A stretch of 64,000 nucleotides of DNA, from the NCBI GenBank assembly GCA_016714795.1, contig JADKCA010000001.1, forward strand, positions 1 through 64,000, given 5' to 3'. The notes under the pieces were generated by a model. The model was not told where the DNA came from. It did no database searches and saw only the letters and a list, made by a program, of their open reading frames with translations. Numbering within the stretch: position 1 is the stretch's first letter; every line of letters begins with the position of its first letter. Positions 18,523 to 26,458 of this stretch are shown piece by piece. Source of the DNA: Sphingomonadales bacterium (lineage in GTDB: Bacteria; Pseudomonadota; Alphaproteobacteria; Sphingomonadales; Sphingomonadaceae). The position numbers and the translations under genes were made by a program.

Positions 18523-19688
18523 ATGAGCGCGACCCTGACTCACGGGGGCCTGCCCAAAGGTGTCAGGCGAGTCGATCTTCTTTCCTTGGTCGAAAATCTC
18601 GGCAAGCGGGCCTTGGCCTGTCGAGCACGGCAACGCGGGTGCTCAGGCACTACGTCTGGCGCTCGCGTGACGATGACTACCGGGCAGGTCGCATCTGCGC
18701 CGTCTGGGATCGGGTTTGCCGACGGCGGACGATCTCGACCTGTGCAGCCGTGCCATCAACGATGCCGAGCGCGAGCTAGAGACCAAGGGCCTGATCGCCC
18801 GGACCACTGGCGGCAATGGAGCCCGTTCAGGCCTAGGAGCGGAGGGACCATCCGATGGGCGGCAGGCATCAATCTCGCGCCCTGATCGAACGCTACGCCG
18901 ACCTGAAGGCTGCCTTGGAGGCCCGCAGTCTCGAGCAGCAGGCAGTCGCCGAGTGCAAGGCCGAAATCCGCAGAATGCGCCGCTTGATACGGGAGGCGCC
19001 GATCCCAGCGTTGATCGCGCGTGCCGACGCGATTCTGCCCGACGGCCGCGTGGCGCCGATCCAGCGCATCGAAAGGCTCAAGGCGATCCAGGCCGGTCTT
19101 GAAGCCGTGCTTGCGGACCCGCCAGCGATACCCGTGACGAAAACTTCCGATCGACCGAAGAAAACGACCGACCCAACATACAGAATCACCATTCATCACG
19201 ATCCTGTAGCGAACGCAGGTCCGAGGCCACGATCGCGCCGCGCCTGGCGCTGGAACTCGCCTCGGAAGAATACCGCCTGATCGCTAGCTCGCATGGCGAT
19301 CCAGGGTGGCCGAGCCTGATCGAGGCGTCGCGGCAGACAGCAAGCTGGCTCGGCATCGGTCAGCGCACGGGGCAAGGCTTGCTTCGTCCTTGGCCGGGAG
19401 CGAGCTGCCCTGTGCGTGCTGGTGATCGACCGCAACGTCCGCCTGCGAACCGGCCACCGCTATCAGGCAAGGCATCCCGGCAAATGCCTCAGCGGCATGG
19501 TCCGGAGTGCCACCAGAGCCGGGTTCAATCTCGATGGGCTGCTGAGGGCTTTCCAGCGGGATGAACTGGCAGCGCCCGGTGTCCATTCAGCGCCATCGCT
19601 ACCCGAACCTGAGCAGGGCCAAAGCATGGCCTCGCTCGCAGCCCAAATCCTCTCGCGCATCGGCACATCCATGGGAGAACCGGCATGA
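18523..19688 (+). pseudogene. Plasmid replication initiator RepC-like, frameshifted
   Basis: Several frames assemble to about 388 residues. The N-terminal winged-helix part reads STATRVLRHYVWRSRDDDYRAGRICAVWDRVC then DDLDLCSRAINDAERELETKGLIARTTGGNGARSG; the middle has a basic coiled region (LEQQAVAECKAEIRRMRRLIREA). The C-terminal part has GIGQRTWGKACFVLGRERAALCVLVIDRNVRL and GKCLSGMVRSATRAGFNLDGLLRA, as in RepC proteins of alphaproteobacterial plasmids. Breaks near 18610, 18720, 19220 and 19375. It points to a plasmid origin of the island. Whether it is dead or just misread is open. Confidence 0.6.
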
Positions 19689-20027
19689 CCACTCCCACCA
19701 CCATTTTCGCCCAGTCTCGAGTGGCCGTTGGGCCGTTCTGGTCCCGCCGAAATGCCCTTCAGGCATCCTGAAGAGCCCCAATGACCTCAGCAGGTTCCTC
19801 GCGCTTTTTTGCTTGAAGGTCACACACCACGCTGCGGGGTAGCAATCCCGACGCGGTCCAGAAGGCGCAGGGATTCCGGCCTTCTAGGCCCTAGCCGGTT
19901 CTTACGCCGCTCAGAAAGCTCTTTTCTGGTGCGAATACGGCTAGAACGAGCAACTATAACACCAATAGATCAATAGCTTGGCGAATAGGTCGCCGTCGCG
20001 CGCTCCGGTTCCCGGGAGGGCCTGAGC
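19689..20027. other. Spacer between repC-like and transfer genes
   Basis: No supported gene is seen. Short frames here lack family features. A 26-base stretch around 19876-19903 contains small inverted elements (GGCCTTCTAGGCC-like), but I cannot assign an origin of transfer or replication. An oriT would be expected near the relaxase gene and could lie here. Confidence 0.35.
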
Positions 20028-20775
20028 ATGGGCCAGGTCAACGTCAACTACGACGACCGCCTCCAGGGATCGACCGGCTTTGCAGCGCCAGGGGCTGTCC
20101 CGGCCGAGCTGATGCGCGCCATCGCGACCGAAGCCGTCGAAGCGCACGATGCCGGCAGGCTCGCCTTTCAGGATGGATGGCCCCAGGATCGATGGCGGCC
20201 TCAATGCGCTGGCCGCGCAGCTGCGACAAGCGGTGATCGAACAGGAGCGGCTTCTGCGCAGCACCAGCGGCACGAAAAGAGATGCTGGATGCCTGGCTCC
20301 GCAACGAGGAATCGATCCGTAAGGCGCAGGAAAGAAGTTCATCACGCGGATCAACGATATCAATCGAAAGTCCTACGAGCCCTTAACAAGATGCGGATGT
20401 CAGCCGACTAAGCGAAAAGCTGAAGACCCACCGCTGGCCAAAGCGCAAGATCCGCGGCTCCAGATGATCGAAAGCGCCTCGAAGCGGTCCGCGCCGAGGC
20501 GACGCCCGCGCAATCTCTGCTAGGTGGTGTTCCCCGGCGACTTCTCGATCGGGTTTCTGACGGCTCTCAATCGATCATCGGCTTGATCGGTGCCTTCGTC
20601 ATGCTCCTCGCGGCTGCAAATATGGAATGGCTGGGCGTACCCATGCGCCAAGAAGCTGCTGCCGACGACCGAGCTGGTCTGCCGGGTGATCGACGACCGC
20701 TACGGCGTGCAGGACTGCCGAAGTTCCGCAGAATACCGGCAGGCGCGGTCGCGCGCTGCGAGGGCAGGCAAATGA
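20028..20775 (+). CDS. Ribbon-helix-helix/TraD-like transfer protein, frameshifted
   Basis: MGQVNVNYDDRL at the start and SRAELMRAIATEAVEAHDAGRLAFQ-like text (partly shifted) form a ribbon-helix-helix domain. It is followed by a coiled-coil piece (LRQAVIEQERLLR, RKAQE, ITRINDINRKSYEPF) in another frame. A last piece has one hydrophobic helix (LIGAFVMLLAAANMEWLG) and KKLLPTTELVCRVIDDRYGVQDC, ending at TGA 20773-20775, which overlaps the relaxase ATG. I treat it as one locus with several breaks; it could be two genes. Its position before a MobF relaxase suggests an auxiliary mobilization role. Confidence 0.45.
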
Positions 20776-23569
20776 TCAACCTCGCGGCAGTCGGCTCCGC
20801 CAGCGGCGCGGGCGAATATTACTCCCAGGACAACTATTACACGACCTCGGAACTGACGGAGGCGAGCGAGTGGTTCGGCCGTGGTGCCGAGGCCCTGGGG
20901 CTGCAAGGCGCGGTCGAGGAGCAAGCCTTCGTCGATGTTCTTTCCGGCAAGCTCCCTGACGGCAGTGAAATCCCGGCAGTTCATGGCGAACACCGGCCCG
21001 GCGTGGACATGACCTTCTCGGCCCCCAAGTCGGTGTCGCTGCTGGCGCTGATCGGGCGCGACGATCGCATCGTCGGTGCCTTTCGCGAATCCGTCACCGC
21101 AACACTGGGATGGGCCGAGAAGAACCTCATCGAAGCCCGCGTTTGGGATCCGGCAAGCGAAAATGCAGGTGGTCGAGAAGACCGGCAACATGGTCGCCGC
21201 CACCTTCCTCCACGACGTGAATCGCAACAACGAACCGCAGCTGCACGTCCATGCCGTCATCGCCAATGCGACTAAGGCATCGGACGGCAAGTGGCATGCG
21301 GTCCACAACGACCAGCTCTACCGGGGCCAGCACCTTCTCGGCGCCGTCCATAATGCCGAACTGCGCGCCCGGATCGAGGCTTTGGGCTACGAGACCACGC
21401 CAGCGCGCAATCCGATCAATGGCGCCTTTGAGATCAAGGGCGTCTCCCGTGAAGCGATCGACGCCTTCTCCACCCGCCGCGAGGAAATCCTTGTAGCTCT
21501 GGCCCGGGAAGGACGCAGCAGTCCCCGCGAACGCGAACTGGCAGCGCTCGCTACCCGGCAGGCCAAAAATCCGGAGTTCAACCCCGAGCAGCGAGGCGCG
21601 GAATGGCAAGCGACGGCGGAGCGGGTCGGGTTCGATGGCCGGGCGCTGATCAATGCCGCTGCCGAGCGTTCCACCCAGCGCGAAACCGTCTGGTCCCGCG
21701 TGGTCGAAGGTGCGCGCGGGATTGGTGCGCGGGGCTTGGCCATTGCCGGTGCGATGGGCCTCACGCCCAAGGATGGCGATCCGCTGGTGCCGGAACGATT
21801 AGGGCGGCTCGATCCAAAGGCCTTCGCGGCGGCGCAAGCCGTCGCCTCTGCGCCCGCGATCTAGGCGAGCGCGAGGCGCCTTTCGGGCGCAACGACCTTA
21901 TCCGCACGGCGCTTGAACGCGGCGGTCCCGTTACCGTCGCGGCCATCGAGGTGCGGATAGAAACGCTGGAGGACAAGGGCCTGCTGATCGGCGGTGAGCG
22001 GCTGATGACCACGCAGTCGGCCTTGGCATTGGCCCCGATCTTCAGCAGGCAGCGCGCGATCTTGGCCTGAGGCGTCTCAACGCCGGCCAGGAGCGTGCCG
22101 GGACCGATGTCCTGCAAGCGCGCGATCGGGTGCAGCTTATCCAGGGCGGTGCCGGTGTCGGCAAGTCGGCGGCGCTGATGCCGGTGGCGGCCATGCTGAA
22201 GCAGGATGGCCGCAGCCTCTTTGCACTGGCCCATGCCGGCCGCACCGCGCGTGATTTCGGCGCGAAACTCGATGTGCCAGCCTCGACGGTCGATAGCTTT
22301 CTTGGCCGGTTCAAGCGTGTGCTCGATGGCACGGCCAGCCCGGAGAGAATGGCGGAGGCAAAGGCAACGCTGTCCGGCTCGGTCATCATGGTCGACGAAG
22401 CCTCGCAGATCGGCAACGAGCGGCTCGCCAAGTTGATCGAACTGGCGAACGGCATGGACGTTTCACGCTTGATCCTCGCCGGTGATACCCGTCAGCTTCC
22501 CGCCATTGAGGCCGGGAAGCCTTTCGAGCTACTGCAGAAGGAAGGTTTGGCCACCGCCACCATAACCGAGAACTTGCGTGCCCAATCGCCGCAGATGAAG
22601 GCCCTGAATGACGCGCTGGACAATCGGAACCTTGGCCGGGCTTTCGATCTCCTGAAACCCAACACCGTCGAAGTTCCCTTTGCCAAGGGGCCTGAGACCG
22701 CCGCAAAGCTATGGGCCAAGCTTCCGGAAGGCGAACGCGATCGCACCCTCCTGCTCGCATCGGTCCGCGCCATGCGCACCGCCGCCAATGCGGCGGTCCA
22801 GCGCGAGCGGATGACGCGCGGAGAGTTGGATGGCGAGGAAAAACGGGTGAACGTCCTCGACCGGGTCACCATCACGCGGGAGGGGGCGCGGCAGATGAAG
22901 GGCTATCAGGACGGGCGGATCGTCGAGTTCCGCACCGCCCTGCCGAGCCAGGGTTTCGAGCGCGGCGATCGCGGCGAGGTGAAGGGCGCGGAGAACGGCA
23001 AGGTTCAGCTTGCCATGGCAGACGGCTCCGTCCGCCAGTTCACTCCCGACAAGCTGCCCCGCAACCTCTCCCATGATGCGGTTTCGATCTACCAGCAAAA
23101 GAACATCGGCGTGTACGAGGGCGACCGCATTCGCTGGACCGACAATGACCGCCAGCGCGGGCTGCTAAACGGCGACTTCGCGCAGATCGAATCCATCGGC
23201 CGCCATTCGATGACCGTGCTGACGCGCGACGGCGAGCGGCATGAACTCAGTCGCGGCGACCGGATGCTCGAGCGGCTCGACCTCGCCTATGCGATCAACG
23301 TCCACATCGCCCAGGGCATGACCGCCGACAACGGCATCATCCTGATGAGCGAGAAGGAGAAGATGCTCAACTCCACTCAGTCGTTCCTCGTCGCCGTCAC
23401 CCGCATCGCCGACAGCGCGACCTTGGTGGTCGACAACGTCAAGGCGCTCGAGCGCGACGTGACCCGCAACATCGGCGGCAAGACCTCGGCCATGGAGACG
23501 GCTCAATCGAAGCCGACGATCCAACTGCCGGTCCCGGAAAAGACCCTGGATTTCGATTTCGGGCTCTGA
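20772..23569 (+). CDS. traA: MobF-family conjugative relaxase/helicase (TraA/TrwC type), two frameshifts
   Basis: ATG 20772 overlaps the previous stop (ATGA). Residues 1-130 hold the relaxase start with tyrosines in GEYYSQDNYYTT and MTFSAPKSVSLLALIG. After a break near 21165 comes the metal-binding histidine motif (PQLHVHAVIAN). After breaks near 21865-22075 comes a RecD-like helicase: Walker A (GGAGVGKSAA), Walker B (VIMVDEASQIG), GDTRQLPAIE, and the C-terminal motifs YAINVHIAQGMTA and SFLVAVTRI. Total about 930 residues. It would nick oriT and unwind the transferred strand. No type IV secretion genes are in the window. Confidence 0.85.
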
Positions 23570-23587
23570 ACCAGGGCCCACACCACA

Positions 23588-23615
23588 CATGTTCACACGT
23601 TCACATGTGAACATG
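23588..23615. promoter_or_regulatory. Nested palindromes before parA
   Basis: GTTCACATGTGAAC at 23599-23612 is a perfect 14-bp palindrome. It is overlapped by a wider inverted pair, CATGTTCAC at 23588-23596 and GTGAACATG at 23607-23615. Position just before the ribosome site of parA suggests an autoregulation operator or centromere site. Confidence 0.6.
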
Positions 23616-23636
23616 CCCACACGCGAAGGAGTTTAC

Positions 23637-24293
23637 ATGACCACGATCGCGATAGTCAGCCAGAAGGGCGGAACCGGAAAGACTACCCTGGCCATTCACC
23701 TCGCAGCAGCAGCCGAGCGCAAGGGCGAGGTGGCTCTGATCATTGATGCCGACCCGCAAGCGACCGCCAGCCAGTGGGCGGCTTGGCGCGAGGAAGCGCC
23801 GCCCGAAGTCATCGACAGCGCCCCGCCGCGCATTGCTGCCAAGATTGCTCAGGCCAAGGAAGCGGGCGCAACGTTTATCGTGATCGACACGCCGCCCCAT
23901 GCCGACACTACGGCGAGCAAGGCGATGGAGTCTGCCGACCTCGTGCTGATCCCCTGCCGTCCGAGCGCGTTCGACTTGGCAGCAATCCGGACGACGGCGA
24001 GACTGGTCCAGCTATTGGCGAAGCCTGCCTGGGTAGTGTTCACCGCGGGACCACCGCATGCAGAACGAATCCACGCTGACGCAGCCGAGCTGGTGGCCGG
24101 ATTTGGCATAGCCGCCTGTCCGCACCGGATCGCAGACCGCGCAGTGTTCAGGCACGCAAGCGCCGCGGGTAAGACCGTGTTCGAGCTCGATCCGAATGGG
24201 AAGGCGGCGCGCGAGATCAAACATGTCCACATGTGGGCATGTGCACAGGTGAACATCGCCACAGGTGAACTTGTGGAAGGAGAGAGCCGATGA
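23637..24293 (+). CDS. parA: ParA-family partition ATPase
   Basis: ATG 23637 has a GAAGGA ribosome site and gives 218 residues. Motifs: deviant Walker A KGGTGKTT (residues about 10-17), DADPQATAS, and IVIDTPPHA (Walker B). The short form without an N-terminal HTH is the type Ib/ParF class of small plasmid ParA. The last 20 residues (HVHMWACAQVNIATGELVEG) are encoded by repeat DNA and are probably not part of the conserved fold. The downstream 85-aa gene overlaps (ATGA) and is the likely partner. Confidence 0.9.
   Translation: MTTIAIVSQKGGTGKTTLAIHLAAAAERKGEVALIIDADPQATASQWAAWREEAPPEVIDSAPPRIAAKIAQAKEAGATFIVIDTPPHADTTASKAMESADLVLIPCRPSAFDLAAIRTTARLVQLLAKPAWVVFTAGPPHAERIHADAAELVAGFGIAACPHRIADRAVFRHASAAGKTVFELDPNGKAAREIKHVHMWACAQVNIATGELVEGESR
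24221..24270. repeat. ACATGT/ACAGGTGAAC repeats at the parA 3' end
   Basis: CCACATGTGG (24227-24236) is a perfect 10-bp palindrome, and CACAGGTGAAC occurs twice (24244-24254 and 24260-24270) as direct repeats. The sequence family (CACATGTG, GTGAAC) is the same as in the palindromes before parA, so both blocks may bind the same protein. It lies inside the parA coding end. Confidence 0.55.
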
Positions 24294-24547
24294 GCCGATT
24301 TGCCAAACTGGCCGACAAGCCGAAGGAAGCGATCGAACCGCGAGCGATTGCGAGCGAGGACATCAATTCATCCGCACCACCGCCAAGCCGGATTGGGCGC
24401 AAGGCAATTTCAGGGTACTTCTCGCCGGAAATGTCGCTGGCCCTGCACACGTGCGCGCGGAGGAGTGGAATCAGCCTGCAGGCGTTGATGGCCGAAGCGT
24501 TTGACGATGTCCTGCGCAAGTACGGTGAAAGTCCGATTGGCAGGTAG
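24290..24547 (+). CDS. Small ParA partner, ribbon-helix-helix-like
   Basis: The protein has 85 residues with a basic, disordered N-terminal half and a C-terminal part (ISGYFSPEMSLALHTCARRSGISLQALMAEAFDDVLRKYG) that has the strand-helix-helix pattern of ribbon-helix-helix proteins. Partners of small ParA proteins (ParG and similar) have exactly this layout. ATG 24290 overlaps the parA stop. Likely binds the flanking CACATGTG repeats and stimulates ParA ATPase. This role is inferred from context. Confidence 0.7.
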   Translation: MSRFAKLADKPKEAIEPRAIASEDINSSAPPPSRIGRKAISGYFSPEMSLALHTCARRSGISLQALMAEAFDDVLRKYGESPIGR

Positions 24548-24665
24548 GGCGGACGTTCCGGAACAGCTGCTTTCAGTCCCGTCGATTAGGATAGCGGACA
24601 TCTCGGATCATGCATTGATGTTCGAGCGGCCGACGGCACGGATCGCGCAACCAGCAATGTGCGAC

Positions 24666-25727
24666 CTAACGGTTTCCGCAGACGACGAGCTGATCGAATA
24701 TCGGACAGCCATTCATGCAGCTTGGCCGGTGCGAACAGTCACCGCAGCGGTTGGACGCAAAATAGCGCCGGAACGAGCGGACATTTTCCGAGCCGTGCCA
24801 GATGTCGAGCAGCGACGTGTCGTCATTGAGTGTGTCGCCCTCGACCAAGCCGCTTTGAAACGAGCAGGGATAGACCTTCATGTCTTCGGAAACGTAAAGT
24901 GAGAATCGTCCAGCATCGCAGGCATCAACTAGCGCGTTGTTGGCGTTCGTCCTGGCGAATATGCCGCTCACGCAGCAGGCATCGAACCCAACCCTCAGCT
25001 TCGCATCCGCCGCGGTGGCGAGGCCGAAGAACTCATCGAGCCGATCGCTATGGCGGAGCATCTTTTCCTCGAAGACCTTCCGGCCCGAAGGTTTGTAGTT
25101 GAGGAAGATGAGCGCGTTGATCTTGGCGAGGAACTCCGGCGGGTTGCGGAGCCATTCTATCGCCGTGTTGACGCTGTCGCTGTCGATGATGAAGTGCACA
25201 TTGGTCTTGATGTCGTGATCGCTTAGCAGGCGGATGGTCTCAGCTGTCTCGTGATACGGTGCGTAAGCGGAGACAGCCACGGCGCCGCAATTGCGGCGGG
25301 TCGCCACTAATATTTCGTCGGTCAGCCCGCGCCCGTTGGTCGTGTAGTTTGGGACGATCCCTTTCGCCCAGGTATAGTCGAGGATTTCGACGAAATCGGG
25401 GTGCTGGTTGGGATTGCCGCCGCCCAGCGCGACTTGGAAGGTGCCCATGTCGGCGGCTTGGTCGATCACGCGCTTATAATCGGCGAGCGCCATGTGCGAC
25501 CCATGCCGGGTCGAGCTCTTGTAGCAGAATACGCAACCCTTGTCGCACCAGTTGGTGATCGAAATGTCCATCAGCTCGGGGCCGTGCGGCGACCAGAAGG
25601 GTTCGCGCTGGCCGGGCTCAGGGACGCGTGCAAAGAAACCGGTTCGTGCGTTGAAGAAGGTCGAATAGCCGAGGTCTTTGTAGCGATTCACGCGCAAACG
25701 CGCTTCACCAATAGTTGTCGTAGGCAT
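24666..25727 (-). CDS. Radical SAM/SPASM-domain enzyme
   Basis: The protein has 353 residues. The radical SAM cluster motif CxxxCxxC is CDKGCVFC at about residues 60-67. The C-terminal SPASM region is textbook: a Cys pair around DAGRFSLYVSEDMKVYPC, then CGDCSHRPSCMNGC (CX2CX5CX3C) and a last Cys eight residues before the end. SPASM enzymes bind extra Fe-S clusters and mostly modify peptides or proteins. No RRE peptide-binding domain is seen. It is the last gene of a four-gene overlapping minus-strand operon and overlaps the SNSSSTSF gene by 23 bases; that protein is the natural candidate substrate. Confidence 0.88.
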   Translation of the reverse strand: MPTTTIGEARLRVNRYKDLGYSTFFNARTGFFARVPEPGQREPFWSPHGPELMDISITNWCDKGCVFCYKSSTRHGSHMALADYKRVIDQAADMGTFQVALGGGNPNQHPDFVEILDYTWAKGIVPNYTTNGRGLTDEILVATRRNCGAVAVSAYAPYHETAETIRLLSDHDIKTNVHFIIDSDSVNTAIEWLRNPPEFLAKINALIFLNYKPSGRKVFEEKMLRHSDRLDEFFGLATAADAKLRVGFDACCVSGIFARTNANNALVDACDAGRFSLYVSEDMKVYPCSFQSGLVEGDTLNDDTSLLDIWHGSENVRSFRRYFASNRCGDCSHRPSCMNGCPIFDQLVVCGNR

Positions 25728-26103
25728 TGATGAAGAACCTTTCGGACTCGATTTCGAAAATCTCGGTGCAGAGCGTCATTTCGGCCAAATTGTTCTCGCT
25801 GCTGAAATGCCCGACCGTGACCGTCTCGCCGTCCGCGATGCCCCGCTTCATGCGATCGAGCACCTCCGGCGTATATTGTTGCCGGTTCTCCAACGTGTCG
25901 ACCTCCTCGACTCGCGTAAGGACGGTGCCGCGGTCGATCTGGGTCTTGAGCTCGGCGAACATGGACTTGAACAGCGGGGCCACCGGGCTCTCGGGATCGA
26001 CGCCCGCCGCTGCCAGGAAATCGTCGCGCGACAGCATTTCGCGAGCGATATAGACGAACGAAGTCGACGAGCTGTTCGAGACGAAGTCCATCTTAATCTT
26101 CAT
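25705..26103 (-). CDS. Unknown protein with N-terminal FVSNSSSTSF motif
   Basis: ATG 26103 lies just inside the end of the previous gene and gives 132 residues. It begins MKIKMDFVSNSSSTSFVYI. This Ser-rich N-terminal motif is, to my recollection, shared by many short bacterial proteins of unknown function. The rest is acidic and mixed alpha/beta, ending FFINAYDNYW. No catalytic motif is seen. Tight overlap with the radical SAM gene suggests it is either the modified substrate or a subunit. Confidence 0.7.
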   Translation of the reverse strand: MKIKMDFVSNSSSTSFVYIAREMLSRDDFLAAAGVDPESPVAPLFKSMFAELKTQIDRGTVLTRVEEVDTLENRQQYTPEVLDRMKRGIADGETVTVGHFSSENNLAEMTLCTEIFEIESERFFINAYDNYW

Positions 26104-26458
26104 GACTGTTCTCCAGCTTGCGCACGCAGGCGATGACCGTGTCCTGGACATTGTCGTCATAGGCTTCCTCAAGCACGCCCCCGGGTGACTTAATCTTGAG
26201 TATGTGCGCTTTTTCGAGTTCCGCCGGGTCCAGATAGATCTCATGCACCAATTCGAGATAGGCCGCGAATGTCGGATATTCCACGCAATAATATTGGTCA
26301 TATTGCGTGCGCAGATCGGTCGACCAGGCGAAGAGTTGGTTGTAGACGCCCGTGAACAGCTGCGCCGCAAGCCCAGTCGGTTTGATCTTCAAGGCATCGA
26401 GAAATTCGTCGAGCGGTGGAAGCCGACTCAAGGGTAGGACGAGATTCTTCTCGTTCAT
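26093..26458 (-). CDS. Unknown 121-residue protein of the SMEK/radical SAM operon
   Basis: ATG 26458 overlaps the stop of the upstream gene (ATGA). The protein starts MNEKNLVLPLSRLPPLDEFLDALK, is acidic and rich in aromatic residues (FAWSTDLRTQYDQYYCVEYPTFAAYL), and is predicted mostly helical by eye. No family is recognised. It overlaps the next gene by 11 bases. Position between the NTPase and the SNSSSTSF protein suggests a complex partner. Confidence 0.65.
   Translation of the reverse strand: MNEKNLVLPLSRLPPLDEFLDALKIKPTGLAAQLFTGVYNQLFAWSTDLRTQYDQYYCVEYPTFAAYLELVHEIYLDPAELEKAHILKIKSPGGVLEEAYDDNVQDTVIACVRKLENSHED

Noticed and set aside
24501..24902. Plus-strand frame of 133 codons after the parA partner
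   Set aside because: Overlaps the radical SAM gene on the other strand, which has full cysteine motifs.
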